Shown here in pieces: positions 36,518 to 45,577 of a stretch of DNA of 58,125 bases; position 1 is the stretch's first letter, and the number at the start of each line of letters is the position of its first letter. This DNA is from an uncultured Eubacteriales bacterium (GTDB taxonomy: Bacteria > Bacillota > Clostridia > Christensenellales > CAG-138), in NCBI GenBank assembly GCA_900549955.1, contig URQH01000008.1, positions 1 to 58,125 of the forward strand. The letters are read 5' to 3'. Made by a program: the position numbers and the translations under genes. The notes beneath the pieces were generated by a model. The model was not told the origin of the DNA, made no database searches, and saw only the letters and a list, made by a program, of their open reading frames with translations.

Positions 36518-36546
36518 ATTATACCATAGCCCCCCGGCTTTTCAAA
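36518..36546 (-). promoter_or_regulatory. Promoter of the fumarase-purA-purB operon
   Basis: Perfect TATAAT (36523-36518) with an upstream TGG (extended -10) and a -35 of TTGAAA at 16 bases (36545-36540) or TTTGAA at 17 bases. Confidence 0.75.
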
Positions 36547-36573
36547 GCCCGGCCGGCCTTTTTCGGTCCCAAA

Positions 36574-36613
36574 CACAAAAGCTGTCCGCCGCAGCCATCG
36601 CTGCGGCGGGCAG
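36574..36613 (-). terminator. Terminator of the arginine operon
   Basis: A 13-bp stem with one mismatch (36613-36601 with 36594-36582), six-base loop, then CTTTTGTGTTT on the minus strand, 27 bases after argF. Confidence 0.85.
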
Positions 36614-36640
36614 GCGTTCCCTCTGTTCAGCTCTGCCGCG

Positions 36641-37549
36641 TTACGCGCGCTCCATGAGCAGCACCAGCACGGCCTTTTGCGCATGCAGGCGGTTTTCCGC
36701 CTCGTCGATGATCTCGTTCACATGCGATTCCATGATCTCGTCGGTGATCTCCTCGCCGCGATGCGCCGGCAGGCAGTGCTGCACGATCGCGTCGGGCTTG
36801 GCATAGCGCATCACCGCGTCGTTGACCTGGTAGCCCTGGAAGGCGGCGCGGCGCGCCTGCACTTCGGCCTCCATGCCCATGGACGCCCAGACGTCCGTGT
36901 ACACCACGTCGGCGTCGGCAATGGCCTCTTCCACGCTCTCCACGCACGTGAATCGCCCGGTCGGCCGCGCCCAGTCCATGATCTCGGCGTCCGGCTGATA
37001 GGCCGCCGGGCACGCGATCGAGACCTGCATCCCCATCTTGATGCAGCCGACGATCAGAGAGTTGGCCATGTTGTTGCCGTCGCCCACGAAGCAAAGCTTG
37101 AGCCCGGCGAGCGACTGCTTGTATTCGCGGATGGTCATCAGGTCGGCCAGCACCTGGCACGGGTGCGCATAGTCGGTGAGGCCGTTCACGATCGGGATCG
37201 AGCCGTATTTGGCCAGATCCTCCACGTCGCTCTGCTTGTAGGTGCGGATCATGATGCCGTCGAGATAGCGCGAGAGTACGCGCGCCGTGTCCTTGATCGG
37301 CTCGCCGCGGCCCAGCTGCAGGTCGTTCGCGCTCAAAAACAGCGCGCTGCCGCCCAGCTGGTACATGCCGGCTTCAAACGACACGCGCGTGCGCGTGGAG
37401 GACTTCTGGAAGATCATGCCCAGCGTCTGCCCGGCAAGGCGCGGATGCGCAATCCCGTGCCTTTTTTCATACTTGAGCTGGTCGCCCAGGTTCAGGATCT
37501 CCGTGATCTCTTCCGGGGTGAGGTCGGACAGTTTCAGCAGGTGTTTCAT
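36641..37549 (-). CDS. argF: Ornithine carbamoyltransferase
   Basis: Makes citrulline from ornithine and carbamoyl phosphate. Carbamoyl-phosphate motif SSTRTRVSFE, HPCQVLADL, and the ornithine-binding HCLPAHRGEE are all present. 302 residues. Last gene of the arginine operon; its ATG overlaps the argD stop by four bases. Being with biosynthetic genes and no arcA/arcC, it is the anabolic enzyme. Confidence 0.96.
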   Translation of the reverse strand: MKHLLKLSDLTPEEITEILNLGDQLKYEKRHGIAHPRLAGQTLGMIFQKSSTRTRVSFEAGMYQLGGSALFLSANDLQLGRGEPIKDTARVLSRYLDGIMIRTYKQSDVEDLAKYGSIPIVNGLTDYAHPCQVLADLMTIREYKQSLAGLKLCFVGDGNNMANSLIVGCIKMGMQVSIACPAAYQPDAEIMDWARPTGRFTCVESVEEAIADADVVYTDVWASMGMEAEVQARRAAFQGYQVNDAVMRYAKPDAIVQHCLPAHRGEEITDEIMESHVNEIIDEAENRLHAQKAVLVLLMERA

Positions 37550-38706
37550 TCTTCGAGCACTCCTTTCATAATTGCTACCGCCTCTTCCAGCAGCTCAAAC
37601 GGGATGTTGAGCGCCGGCAGCAGGCGAACCTTGTTCTTCGCCGTCAGCGTGAGCACGCCGCGCGCCATGCACGCCTCCACAACCTGTGCGGCGGGTTTTT
37701 CCGTCTCTACCCCCAGCATGAGGCCGAGGCCGGCGACGCTTTTTACGCCGCGCATCTGCAACAGCGCGCCGCGCAGATAGTCGCCCTTTTCGCGCACCTG
37801 CGACAGCAGCGCGTCGTCGATCCGGTCGAGAATGCTCAGCGCCGCGGCCGCGCACACGGGGTTGCCGCCAAACGTGGAGCCATGGTCGCCGCTGCCCAGC
37901 ACGTGCTCCGCCCGCGCGCCGATGAGCGCGGCGCCGATAGGCAGCCCGCCGGCCAGCCCCTTGGCGGTGGTCACCACGTCCGGCTCGACGCCATAGAGCT
38001 GGTAGGCATACAGCGCGCCGGTGCGACCGTTGCCGGTCTGCACCTCGTCGATCATGAACAGCACGTCCCGCTCACGGCAAAGCTGTTCCAGCGCGCGCAC
38101 GTACGCGGCGTCGAGCACGTTCACACCGCCTTCGCCCTGTATGAGTTCGATCAGCACGCCGCACACCGTCCCGTCCAGCAGGCGCTCCATGGCCGCAATG
38201 TCGTTCGCCGGCGCATAGCAAAAGCCCTCCGGGAACGGCCCGAAGTGCCGGTGCATGGCCGCCTGGCCGGTGGCCGCGAGCGTGGCGATGGTCCGGCCGT
38301 GGAAGCTGTTCTCGAGCGTCACGAGGTTGGGCCGCGCGGCGCCATAGCGGTCGCTGCCGTATTTGCGGGCAATCTTGATGGCGCACTCGTTTGCCTCGGC
38401 GCCGGAATTGCCAAAGAAGACCTTCTTCATGCCCGTGCGCTGGCACAGCCGCTCCGCGAGCAGCGCCTGCGGGCAGGTATAATACTTGTTGCACGCGTGC
38501 TGCAGTCGCCCGGCCTGCTCCGCCACCGCGGCCGCCCACACCGGGTCCGCCACGCCAAACGCGTTGACCGCAATGCCGGTGCCCAGGTCGATATACCGCT
38601 TGCCCGTTTCGTCATACACCTCCGAACCGCTGCCGGAAACGAGCACAGGCTCATACCGGTCGTACGTGTTGGCGATATAGGTCTGATCCATCGTGCGAAT
38701 GTCCAT
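37546..38706 (-). CDS. argD: Acetylornithine aminotransferase
   Basis: PLP enzyme converting N-acetylglutamate semialdehyde to N-acetylornithine. Class III aminotransferase features: FGNSGAEANECAIKIARKY, FSFHGRT-type NSFHGRTIATLAATGQ, DEVQTGNGRTG, and the PLP lysine in TTAKGLAGGLPIGA. 386 residues. The ATG at 38706 has AGGAGGAGG upstream, 13 bases after azlD. Position in the operon fixes the role over other class III transaminases. Confidence 0.94.
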   Translation of the reverse strand: MDIRTMDQTYIANTYDRYEPVLVSGSGSEVYDETGKRYIDLGTGIAVNAFGVADPVWAAAVAEQAGRLQHACNKYYTCPQALLAERLCQRTGMKKVFFGNSGAEANECAIKIARKYGSDRYGAARPNLVTLENSFHGRTIATLAATGQAAMHRHFGPFPEGFCYAPANDIAAMERLLDGTVCGVLIELIQGEGGVNVLDAAYVRALEQLCRERDVLFMIDEVQTGNGRTGALYAYQLYGVEPDVVTTAKGLAGGLPIGAALIGARAEHVLGSGDHGSTFGGNPVCAAAALSILDRIDDALLSQVREKGDYLRGALLQMRGVKSVAGLGLMLGVETEKPAAQVVEACMARGVLTLTAKNKVRLLPALNIPFELLEEAVAIMKGVLEE

Positions 38707-38719
38707 ATCCGTCCTCCTC

Positions 38720-39055
38720 CTATGCGGGAAATACCAGGCGGATGAGCAGCATGTACGCCGCAGTCCCGCCCGCAATGCTCAAGAGCGTGTTCCGTTTCCA
38801 CAGGTGCAGCAGCGCGGTCGCCGCCACGCCCAGCAGTTCCGGCAGGCCGTGGCTGCCGGCCAGCGGCTGCACGTTGCGAAAACAGTAGACGAGCAACGTG
38901 GCCATGATGGCCGGCGGCAGAAAGCGGCCCAGATACCGCACGACCTCCGGCACCGGCCGGCGGCTGCCAAACACGGCAAACGGGATCAGCCGCGTGAGCA
39001 GCGTGCAGCCGGCGGCCACCAGGATCACCGCCAGCGCGTAACCCTCCCGGCTCAT
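38720..39055 (-). CDS. azlD: AzlD-family amino-acid exporter subunit
   Basis: A 111-residue protein with four hydrophobic segments, typical of AzlD (VLVAAGCTLLTRLIPFAVFG-like start, RYLGRFLPPAIMATLLVYC). AzlC and AzlD together form an exporter; known substrates are branched-chain amino acids. Its ATG overlaps the azlC stop. It lies between azlC and argD inside the arginine operon. Confidence 0.88.
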   Translation of the reverse strand: MSREGYALAVILVAAGCTLLTRLIPFAVFGSRRPVPEVVRYLGRFLPPAIMATLLVYCFRNVQPLAGSHGLPELLGVAATALLHLWKRNTLLSIAGGTAAYMLLIRLVFPA

Positions 39056-39741
39056 GCGTCCGCCTCCCGCCGCGCCGTCAGCGCGCGCCCCGCCACGAGC
39101 AGCGTGACCGTCACGAGCAGCGACGGCAGCAGAAAGGCGTCCGGCCCCAACAGCACCAGCATCAGCAGCGCCGATAAGCCGCCGATCAGCGCCGGCAGGC
39201 GGTTGCCCGATCGGCGCACCTGCTCCACGAGGATCACCGTGAACAGCGCCGTCATCGCAAAGTCGATCCCGGTCAAATCGACCGGCAGCGCCTGCCCGAG
39301 CAGCGCCCCGATGCACCCGCCCAAAATCCAGTAGCACTGGTCCAGCAGCGCGATCAGGAACATCGCCCGGTTTTCGTCGATGCCGTCCGGCGTCTCGAGC
39401 GCACACAGCAGCGAGTACGTCTCGTCCGTCAGCGAAAAGATCATGTATGGGCGCGTCTTCATGCCGCGGAACCGCTCGATGAACGTCAGGCCATAAAAAA
39501 TGTGTCGGCTGTTCACCAACAGCGTGGTGACGGCGACCGTCAACAGCCCCGCGCCCGCGGCCAGCAGGTCGGCCATGACAAACTGCCCGGAGCCGGCATA
39601 GATCACCGTGCTCGAGAGCAGCGCCCAGGGCAGGCCATAGCCGCTGCGCTGCAGCACCACGCCAAACGCAATGCCGAGAAACAGGTAGCCAAGCAGCACC
39701 GGGATGGTTTTGAGGAGCGCAAAGCGCAATGTCTCCCGCAT
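39052..39741 (-). CDS. azlC: AzlC-family amino-acid exporter, large subunit
   Basis: A 229-residue membrane protein with about six hydrophobic segments. AzlC features: GYLFLGIAFGVVLQRSGYG, YAGSGQFVMADLL, VNSRHIFYGLTFIERFRG and TDETYSLL. It starts 13 bases after argB and overlaps azlD, so it is translated as part of the arginine operon. Placement argues that the exported compound is linked to arginine synthesis (arginine, ornithine or citrulline), or that branched-chain export is tied to nitrogen status; both are inference. Confidence 0.9.
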   Translation of the reverse strand: MRETLRFALLKTIPVLLGYLFLGIAFGVVLQRSGYGLPWALLSSTVIYAGSGQFVMADLLAAGAGLLTVAVTTLLVNSRHIFYGLTFIERFRGMKTRPYMIFSLTDETYSLLCALETPDGIDENRAMFLIALLDQCYWILGGCIGALLGQALPVDLTGIDFAMTALFTVILVEQVRRSGNRLPALIGGLSALLMLVLLGPDAFLLPSLLVTVTLLVAGRALTARREADA

Positions 39742-39754
39742 ATCCTGCCGCGCC

Positions 39755-40606
39755 TCAGCGGAACATCGTCCCCAGGCCTTCGTTGGTCAGGATCTCGATG
39801 AGGATCGCGTGCGGCACCGTGCCGTCGAGCACGAACACCTTCTTTACGCCGCGGCGGATGGCTTCGATACAGCACTCGATCTTCGGGATCATGCCGCCGG
39901 AAATGACGCCCTCGCGCATGAGCTGCGGCGCCTCGCTCACGCCGATATACGGGATGACGGAGCGCGGGTCGTCCTTGTCGCGCAGCACGCCCGCGATATC
40001 GGTCATGGAAATGAGGCACTCCGCCTTCAGCGCCGCCGCGATGCGGGCCGCCGCCGTATCGGCGTTGATGTTGAACGTCTCGCCGTTCTGGCCGCGCGCC
40101 ACGGTGGAAACCACCGGGATATACCCCTTTTCCAGCACGTCCAGCACCGGCTGCGGGTCCACGCGCGTGATCTCGCCCACGTAGCCCAGCCGCTCGTCCA
40201 GCTGCTTTGCCTCGATCATGCCGCCGTCCAGCCCGCACAGGCCGATGGCCCGGCCGCCGAGCGACTGCAGCAGGCTGACGAGGCTCTTGTTCACCTTGCC
40301 TGCGAGCACCATCTGCACCACCTCCGCCGTCTCGGCGTCGGTCACGCGCAGGCCGTCCACAAACTCGCTCTGCTTGCCGATGCGCTTGAGCAGCGCGGAG
40401 ATCTCCGGCCCGCCGCCGTGCACCAGCACCACGCGGATGCCAATGAGCCTGAGCAGCGTCACGTCCCCCATCACGCTGCGCTTGATGTCCTCGTTGACCA
40501 TGGCGTTGCCGCCGTACTTGATGACAACGATCTTGCCCTTGTAATCCTGGATATATGGCAGCGCGTTGCAGAGCACTTCCGCCCGCTGCGCATTGGTCAG
40601 CTGCAT
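39755..40606 (-). CDS. argB: Acetylglutamate kinase
   Basis: Phosphorylates N-acetylglutamate, usually the controlled step. KYGGNAM, VLVHGGGPEI and NINADTAAARIA motifs are present. At 283 residues it has the N-terminal helix (AQRAEVLCNALPYIQDYKGK) that marks the arginine-inhibited hexameric type, in contrast to the shorter insensitive enzyme of E. coli. Thirty-one bases after argJ. Confidence 0.95.
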   Translation of the reverse strand: MQLTNAQRAEVLCNALPYIQDYKGKIVVIKYGGNAMVNEDIKRSVMGDVTLLRLIGIRVVLVHGGGPEISALLKRIGKQSEFVDGLRVTDAETAEVVQMVLAGKVNKSLVSLLQSLGGRAIGLCGLDGGMIEAKQLDERLGYVGEITRVDPQPVLDVLEKGYIPVVSTVARGQNGETFNINADTAAARIAAALKAECLISMTDIAGVLRDKDDPRSVIPYIGVSEAPQLMREGVISGGMIPKIECCIEAIRRGVKKVFVLDGTVPHAILIEILTNEGLGTMFR

Positions 40607-40637
40607 GGTTTTACATTCCTCCGTATCGGTATCCGTG

Positions 40638-41852
40638 TCAGGTTCTATAGTCCCCGTTGATCTTCACATAGTCGTAGGTCAGGTCGCACCCCCACGCTTC
40701 GGCGGAGGCGTTTCCGTCCGACAGGTCGATCAGCACCTCGATCTCGTCCTGTGCCAGGATAGCGGCTGCCCTCTCCTCCGAAAACGCCACGCCATGTCCC
40801 GCCTCGCACACGGCAATCTCCCCTACCGCAGAGGCAAAACGCACGTTCACGCCATTCACGTCCACGTCCGCCCCACTGTAGCCCACGGCGCAGAGCACAC
40901 GGCCCCAGTTGGCGTCGGCGCCGAACATGGCCGCTTTCACGAGGCTCGAACAGATGACCGCCTTGGCCACCGTGCGCGCCGCCGCATCGTCCAGCGCGCC
41001 GGTCACGCGGCAGGTCAGCAGCTTGCTCGCCCCCTCGCCGTCCTGCGCGATCGCGCGGCACAGATGCCGCGTCACGTGCGCGAGCGCCGCACAGAATGCG
41101 TCGTAATCCGTACCCGGCGCGTCGATGGGCGCGTTGCCCGCGAGGCCGTTGGCCAAAATCACCACCATGTCGTTGGTAGACGTGTCCCCGTCGATGCTGA
41201 TCATGTTGAACGAGTCCTGGACGTCTGCGCGCAGCGCGCGCTGCAGCAGGTCGGGCCGGATGGCCGCGTCCGTGGTCAGGAACACCAGCATGGTCGCCAT
41301 GTTCGGGTGAATCATGCCGGAGCCCTTGGCAATGCCGCCCAGCGTGCAGGTCTTGCCGCCCGCCTCAAACGTGACGGCGATCTCTTTGCGCTTGAGATCC
41401 GTCGTCATGATGGCCTCCGCCGCATCCGCGCTTCCCTGCTGAGAGAGCGCCGCCACGAGCGGCGGCATGCCCGCCTCGATGGGCCCGATATCCAGCGGCT
41501 GCCCGATCACGCCCGTGGAGGCTACCACCACGTCGTCGGCGCTCAGCCCGGTCTCGCGCGCCACGAGCGCGCACATCTCCTCCGCTACCTGCACGCCGTC
41601 GGCGTTGCAGGTGTTGGCGTTGCCGCTGTTGCACACAATCGCCTGCGCAAAGCCGTTGGCCAAATGCGCCTTGGTGACCAGCAGCGGCGCGCCCTTGACC
41701 AGGTTCTGCGTGTAGACCGCCGCGGCTGCGCACGGCTCCTCGCTCAAAATCAGCGCCAGATCACGCTTGTCCCGGTTTTTGCGGATGCCGCAGTGCACGC
41801 CCGCGGCAGTGAATCCCTTTGGCGCGCAAACGCCGCCCGATACCTGTTTCAT
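40638..41852 (-). CDS. argJ: Glutamate N-acetyltransferase/amino-acid acetyltransferase ArgJ
   Basis: Transfers acetyl from N-acetylornithine to glutamate, recycling the acetyl group; many ArgJ also use acetyl-CoA. The precursor self-cleaves before Thr187 in HPNMATML, giving alpha and beta chains; this Thr and the KGSGMI lead-in are intact. 404 residues. ATG at 41852 with GAGGGA upstream, eight bases after argC. No argA or argE is seen, consistent with the cyclic pathway. Confidence 0.94.
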   Translation of the reverse strand: MKQVSGGVCAPKGFTAAGVHCGIRKNRDKRDLALILSEEPCAAAAVYTQNLVKGAPLLVTKAHLANGFAQAIVCNSGNANTCNADGVQVAEEMCALVARETGLSADDVVVASTGVIGQPLDIGPIEAGMPPLVAALSQQGSADAAEAIMTTDLKRKEIAVTFEAGGKTCTLGGIAKGSGMIHPNMATMLVFLTTDAAIRPDLLQRALRADVQDSFNMISIDGDTSTNDMVVILANGLAGNAPIDAPGTDYDAFCAALAHVTRHLCRAIAQDGEGASKLLTCRVTGALDDAAARTVAKAVICSSLVKAAMFGADANWGRVLCAVGYSGADVDVNGVNVRFASAVGEIAVCEAGHGVAFSEERAAAILAQDEIEVLIDLSDGNASAEAWGCDLTYDYVKINGDYRT

Positions 41853-41860
41853 ACTGTCCC

Positions 41861-42802
41861 TCACTCTTTCCAAAGTTTCAAGCCCGCGTCCTCCGGCACG
41901 CCCAGCAGCAGGTTCATGCACTGCACCGCCGCGCCGGAAGCGCCCTTGCCCAGATTGTCATACAGCGCGTGCGCGCACAGCCGCCCGCCGCTGCCGCTGA
42001 CAAAGACCTCCATGCCGTCGCACCCGGACAACGCATTGGCCTCCAGCATCCCCGTTTCCGCCGGCGGCAACACGCGCACGCAGACGCTGCCGGCATAGTG
42101 CGCGGCATAGACCTCCGTGAGCGCCTCCGGCGACAGCGCGCGCGTCAGCACCCCTTCCGGAAGCGGGACGCTCACGAGCATGCCGCTGTAAAAATCCGCG
42201 ACGATGGGCAAAAACACGGGCGCCGTCGTCAAGCCGGACTGCAGGCGCATCTCCGGCAGATGCTTGTGCTGCTGCGTCAGGCCGTAAATGCGCGGCGCGT
42301 CCAGCGCCGCCGGGCGTTCGGCCGCCTCGTATTCGGCGATCATCTTCCTGCCGCCGCCGCTATAGCCGGTCAGAGACGTGCAGCAGAGCGCCGCATCCGG
42401 GCAGAGCAGGCCCGCCTCGACCAGCGGCCGCACGACGGCCAGATAGCCGCTGGCGTGGCAGCCGGGCACCGCAATGCGCGTGCCGCCCTGCACCGCCGCG
42501 CGATGGCCCGCCGTCAGCTCCGGAAAGCCGTATGCCCAGCCCGCCGCCGTGCGATGCGCCGTGGACGTGTCCAAAATACGCGTGTGCGGATTTTCCACCA
42601 TGGCGACGGCCTCGCGTGCCGCCGCATCCGGCAGACATAAAAACGCGATGTCCGCGCTGTTGAGCAGTTCGCGCCGCGCATCGCGATCCTTACGCAGCGC
42701 GGGATCGATGGTCAGCAGCTCGATGTCCGCGCGTCCCGGCAACCGGTCGTGGATGCGCAGCCCGGTCGTGCCCTCGCTGCCGTCGATAAACACCCGAATC
42801 AT
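41861..42802 (-). CDS. argC: N-acetyl-gamma-glutamyl-phosphate reductase, type 2 (short form)
   Basis: NADPH-dependent reduction of acetylglutamyl phosphate. The start IRVFIDGSEGTTGLRI and the 313-residue length identify the short type 2 ArgC, differing from the 345-residue type 1 usual in Bacillus. Catalytic Cys is in VPGCHASGY. The ATG at 42802 overlaps the argH stop by four bases. Type 2 with ArgJ in one operon is a useful lineage marker. Confidence 0.93.
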   Translation of the reverse strand: MIRVFIDGSEGTTGLRIHDRLPGRADIELLTIDPALRKDRDARRELLNSADIAFLCLPDAAAREAVAMVENPHTRILDTSTAHRTAAGWAYGFPELTAGHRAAVQGGTRIAVPGCHASGYLAVVRPLVEAGLLCPDAALCCTSLTGYSGGGRKMIAEYEAAERPAALDAPRIYGLTQQHKHLPEMRLQSGLTTAPVFLPIVADFYSGMLVSVPLPEGVLTRALSPEALTEVYAAHYAGSVCVRVLPPAETGMLEANALSGCDGMEVFVSGSGGRLCAHALYDNLGKGASGAAVQCMNLLLGVPEDAGLKLWKE

Positions 42803-44175
42803 AGGGAAAGCCGTCCTTTCATGGATGCAATCTGCGCCCGCACCGACTCCGGCGACGTACCGCCGAACGACTGCCGCCGCCGCACGCACGCGTCGAGATC
42901 GATCGCCGCGTACACGTCCTCGTCAAAGCAGGGCGAAAACTGCCGGTAGGTTTCCAGCGGCAGCGCCTCCAGCGTCGTGCCGTTGGCAATGCAGTGCGCC
43001 ACCAGCTCGCCGGTGATCTTGTAGGCCGTGCGGAAGGGCAGGCCCTTACCGGTCAAATAGTCGGCACAGTCGGTCGCGTTGATGAACCCGGCCGAGGCCG
43101 CGCGGCGCATCTGTTCCGGATGCACCCGCATCGTCGCCAGCATGGGGTCGAACACCGATAGGCACTGCTTGACCGTATCCACGCTGTCGAAGATGGGCTC
43201 CTTGTCCTCCTGCATGTCCTTATTGTAGGCAAGGGGCAGGCCCTTCATCATGGTCAACAGCGACATGAGGTTGCCGTACGCACGCCCGGTCTTGCCCCGC
43301 ACCAGCTCCGCGATGTCCGGGTTCTTCTTCTGCGGCATGATGCTCGAGCCGGTGGCATACGCGTCGTCCAGCTCCACAAAACGGAACTCCCAGGAGCACC
43401 AGAGCACGACCTCCTCGGAAAAGCGGGACAGGTGCATCATCAGCACCGCCAGGCAGGCGGCCAGCTCCAGCACAAAATCCCGGTCGGACACGCCGTCCAT
43501 GCTGTTTTCGCATGGTCCCGCAAAGCCCACCGCCCTGGCCGTGGCGTGCCGGTCCGTCGGGAACGTGGTGCCCGCCAGCGCACAGCAGCCGAGCGGGGAA
43601 ACGCGCGTACGCTTCTCACAGTCGTCCAGTCGTTCAAGATCGCGGCTGAACATGTTGGCATATGCCATCAGATGCTGGCCAAACGTGACCGGTTGCGCCC
43701 GCTGCATATGCGTATAGCCCGGCAGAATGGTTTCCGCGTGCGCCTCCGCCTGGTTGAGTATAGTCCCCAGAAACCGCCGCGTCAAGCCCCGGATTGCGGC
43801 AATTTCCGCGCAAAGATACAGGCGCAGGTCGAGCGCCACCTGGTCGTTGCGGCTGCGCGCCGTGTGCAGCTTTTTCCCCACGTCGCCGATGCGGCGCGTC
43901 AGCTCCGCCTCGACGAACATGTGGATGTCCTCCGCCTCCGGATCGATGGCCAGCGCACCGCTGTCCAGATCCGCCAAAATGCCGCAAAGGCCATCCGCGA
44001 TGGCCCCGCCCTCTTCCGCCGTCAGGATGCCCTGCGACGCCAGCATGGACACGTGAGCCAGCGACCCTTCGATGTCCTGCCGGTACATCCGCGCGTCAAA
44101 CGGGATGGAAGAGTTGAAATCGTTGACCTCCGACGACAGTTCCTTCTGGAACCGTCCCGCCCACATCGCCTTCAT
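42799..44175 (-). CDS. argH: Argininosuccinate lyase
   Basis: Splits argininosuccinate to arginine and fumarate. Superfamily signature GSSIMPQKKNPD, plus TARSRNDQVALDLRLY and GYTHMQRAQPVTFGQH. 458 residues. Starts at the ATG at 44175 (KAMWAGRF follows) with AAAGGGA upstream, 82 bases after argG. Confidence 0.96.
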   Translation of the reverse strand: MKAMWAGRFQKELSSEVNDFNSSIPFDARMYRQDIEGSLAHVSMLASQGILTAEEGGAIADGLCGILADLDSGALAIDPEAEDIHMFVEAELTRRIGDVGKKLHTARSRNDQVALDLRLYLCAEIAAIRGLTRRFLGTILNQAEAHAETILPGYTHMQRAQPVTFGQHLMAYANMFSRDLERLDDCEKRTRVSPLGCCALAGTTFPTDRHATARAVGFAGPCENSMDGVSDRDFVLELAACLAVLMMHLSRFSEEVVLWCSWEFRFVELDDAYATGSSIMPQKKNPDIAELVRGKTGRAYGNLMSLLTMMKGLPLAYNKDMQEDKEPIFDSVDTVKQCLSVFDPMLATMRVHPEQMRRAASAGFINATDCADYLTGKGLPFRTAYKITGELVAHCIANGTTLEALPLETYRQFSPCFDEDVYAAIDLDACVRRRQSFGGTSPESVRAQIASMKGRLSL

Positions 44176-44257
44176 GCGTTTCGTCCCTTTCTGCACAGGT
44201 ATGGCGCCGGGGTCGCCGGCGCCATGCACGCCAAATTGTCCTTCGATGTCCGCGCCG

Positions 44258-45484
44258 TCACTTGATCTTCTGCTGCCGGGCGAGCGCGTTCATGCGGATG
44301 GAAAGGCCGAAGAGGTTGATGAACCCGGCCGAATCCTTCTGGTCGTATACGTGATCCTCGCCAAACGTGGCCAGCTCCTCAAAGTACTGCGAATACGGCG
44401 AGCTGACGCCGGCGTTGATGATGTTGCCCTTGTACAGCTCGAGCGTCACATCGCCGGTGACGTGCTCCTGCGTCTTGTCCACAAACGCGGAGATGGCCTC
44501 GCGCAGCGGCGTGAACCACTTGCCAAAGTACGTCAGCTCTGCAAACTGCTCCGCCACCAGCGTCTTGTAGTGGAGCGTGTCCCGATCCAGGCAGAGCGTC
44601 TCGAGCACCTCATGCGCCCGGTACAGGATCGTGCCGCCCGGCGTCTCATACACGCCGCGGGACTTCATGCCGACGAGCCGGTTCTCCACGATGTCCACGA
44701 GGCCCACGCCATATGCGCCGCCGAGCTCGTTCAGCTTCTCGACCAGCGCCACCGGGGACAGTTTCTCCCCGTTGACCGCCACAGGGATGCCCTTTTCAAA
44801 CGAAATGGTCACATAGGCCGACGTCTCCGGCGCCTGCTTGGGCGAGACGCACATCTCGAGGAAGCCGGGCTTCTCATACAGCGGCTGGTTCTTCGGGTCT
44901 TCGAGATCCAGCCCCTCGTGCGACAAGTGCCACAGGTTCTTGTCCTTGGAATAGTTCGTCTCGCGGCTGATCTTCAGCGGAATGTCGTGCGCCTCCGCAT
45001 AGTCGATCTCCTCTTCCCGGGACTTGATGTCCCACTCGCGCCACGGCGCAATGATCGTCATCTCCGGCGCCAGCGCCTTGACCGCCAGCTCAAACCGCAC
45101 CTGGTCGTTGCCCTTGCCGGTGCAGCCGTGGCAGATGGCGTCCGCGCCCTCGGCCTTGGCGATCTCCACGAGCCGCTTGGCGATGACCGGCCGCGCAAGC
45201 GCCGTGCCGAGCAGGTACTCCTTCTCATACACCGCGCCGGCCTTGACCGCCGGATAGATATAATCGGTTACGAATTCTTCTTTCAAATCTTCGATATACA
45301 GCTTGGAAGCGCCAGTCTTGAGCGCCTTTTCCTCCAGCCCGTCGAGCTCCGAGCCCTGGCCCACGTCGCCGGACACCGCGATGACCTCGCAGTTGTCGTA
45401 ATTTTCTTTCAGCCACGGGATGATGATGGACGTATCCAACCCGCCGGAATAGGCCAGCACGACTTTTTGAATCTTCTTTTTCAT
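44258..45484 (-). CDS. argG: Argininosuccinate synthase
   Basis: Joins citrulline and aspartate with ATP. P-loop AYSGGLDTSIIIPWL, then CHGCTGKGNDQVRFE, and the aspartate/citrulline-binding region near SREEEIDYAE are intact. 408 residues. The ATG at 45484 has GGAGGG six bases upstream. First gene of the operon; a longer frame upstream would start inside the promoter/operator and is rejected. Confidence 0.96.
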   Translation of the reverse strand: MKKKIQKVVLAYSGGLDTSIIIPWLKENYDNCEVIAVSGDVGQGSELDGLEEKALKTGASKLYIEDLKEEFVTDYIYPAVKAGAVYEKEYLLGTALARPVIAKRLVEIAKAEGADAICHGCTGKGNDQVRFELAVKALAPEMTIIAPWREWDIKSREEEIDYAEAHDIPLKISRETNYSKDKNLWHLSHEGLDLEDPKNQPLYEKPGFLEMCVSPKQAPETSAYVTISFEKGIPVAVNGEKLSPVALVEKLNELGGAYGVGLVDIVENRLVGMKSRGVYETPGGTILYRAHEVLETLCLDRDTLHYKTLVAEQFAELTYFGKWFTPLREAISAFVDKTQEHVTGDVTLELYKGNIINAGVSSPYSQYFEELATFGEDHVYDQKDSAGFINLFGLSIRMNALARQQKIK

Positions 45485-45518
45485 ATCGATCCCTCCTGTG
45501 ATGTCTCGACGAAAGTCT

Positions 45519-45536
45519 CTTTTATATTTATGCATG
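45519..45536 (-). promoter_or_regulatory. ARG box 2 (ArgR/AhrC operator half)
   Basis: Minus-strand CATGCATAAATATAAAAG shares ATGCATAAATAT with box 1 but matches the consensus well only on the upstream half. It covers the end of the -10 box and the transcription start. Two sites 41 bases apart suit binding of a hexameric arginine repressor. Confidence 0.6.
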
Positions 45537-45562
45537 ATAAACCCATTATTTCGGTTTGTCAA
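45534..45562 (-). promoter_or_regulatory. Promoter of the arginine operon
   Basis: TTGACA (45562-45557), 17-base spacer, TATCAT (45539-45534) on the minus strand. Confidence 0.88.
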
Positions 45563-45577
45563 GCATATTTATGCATA
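45560..45577 (-). promoter_or_regulatory. ARG box 1 (ArgR/AhrC operator)
   Basis: Minus-strand TATGCATAAATATGCTTG fits the 18-bp ARG box pattern (TGnAT-W4-ATnCA) with a single mismatch and overlaps the -35 box. Confidence 0.7.
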
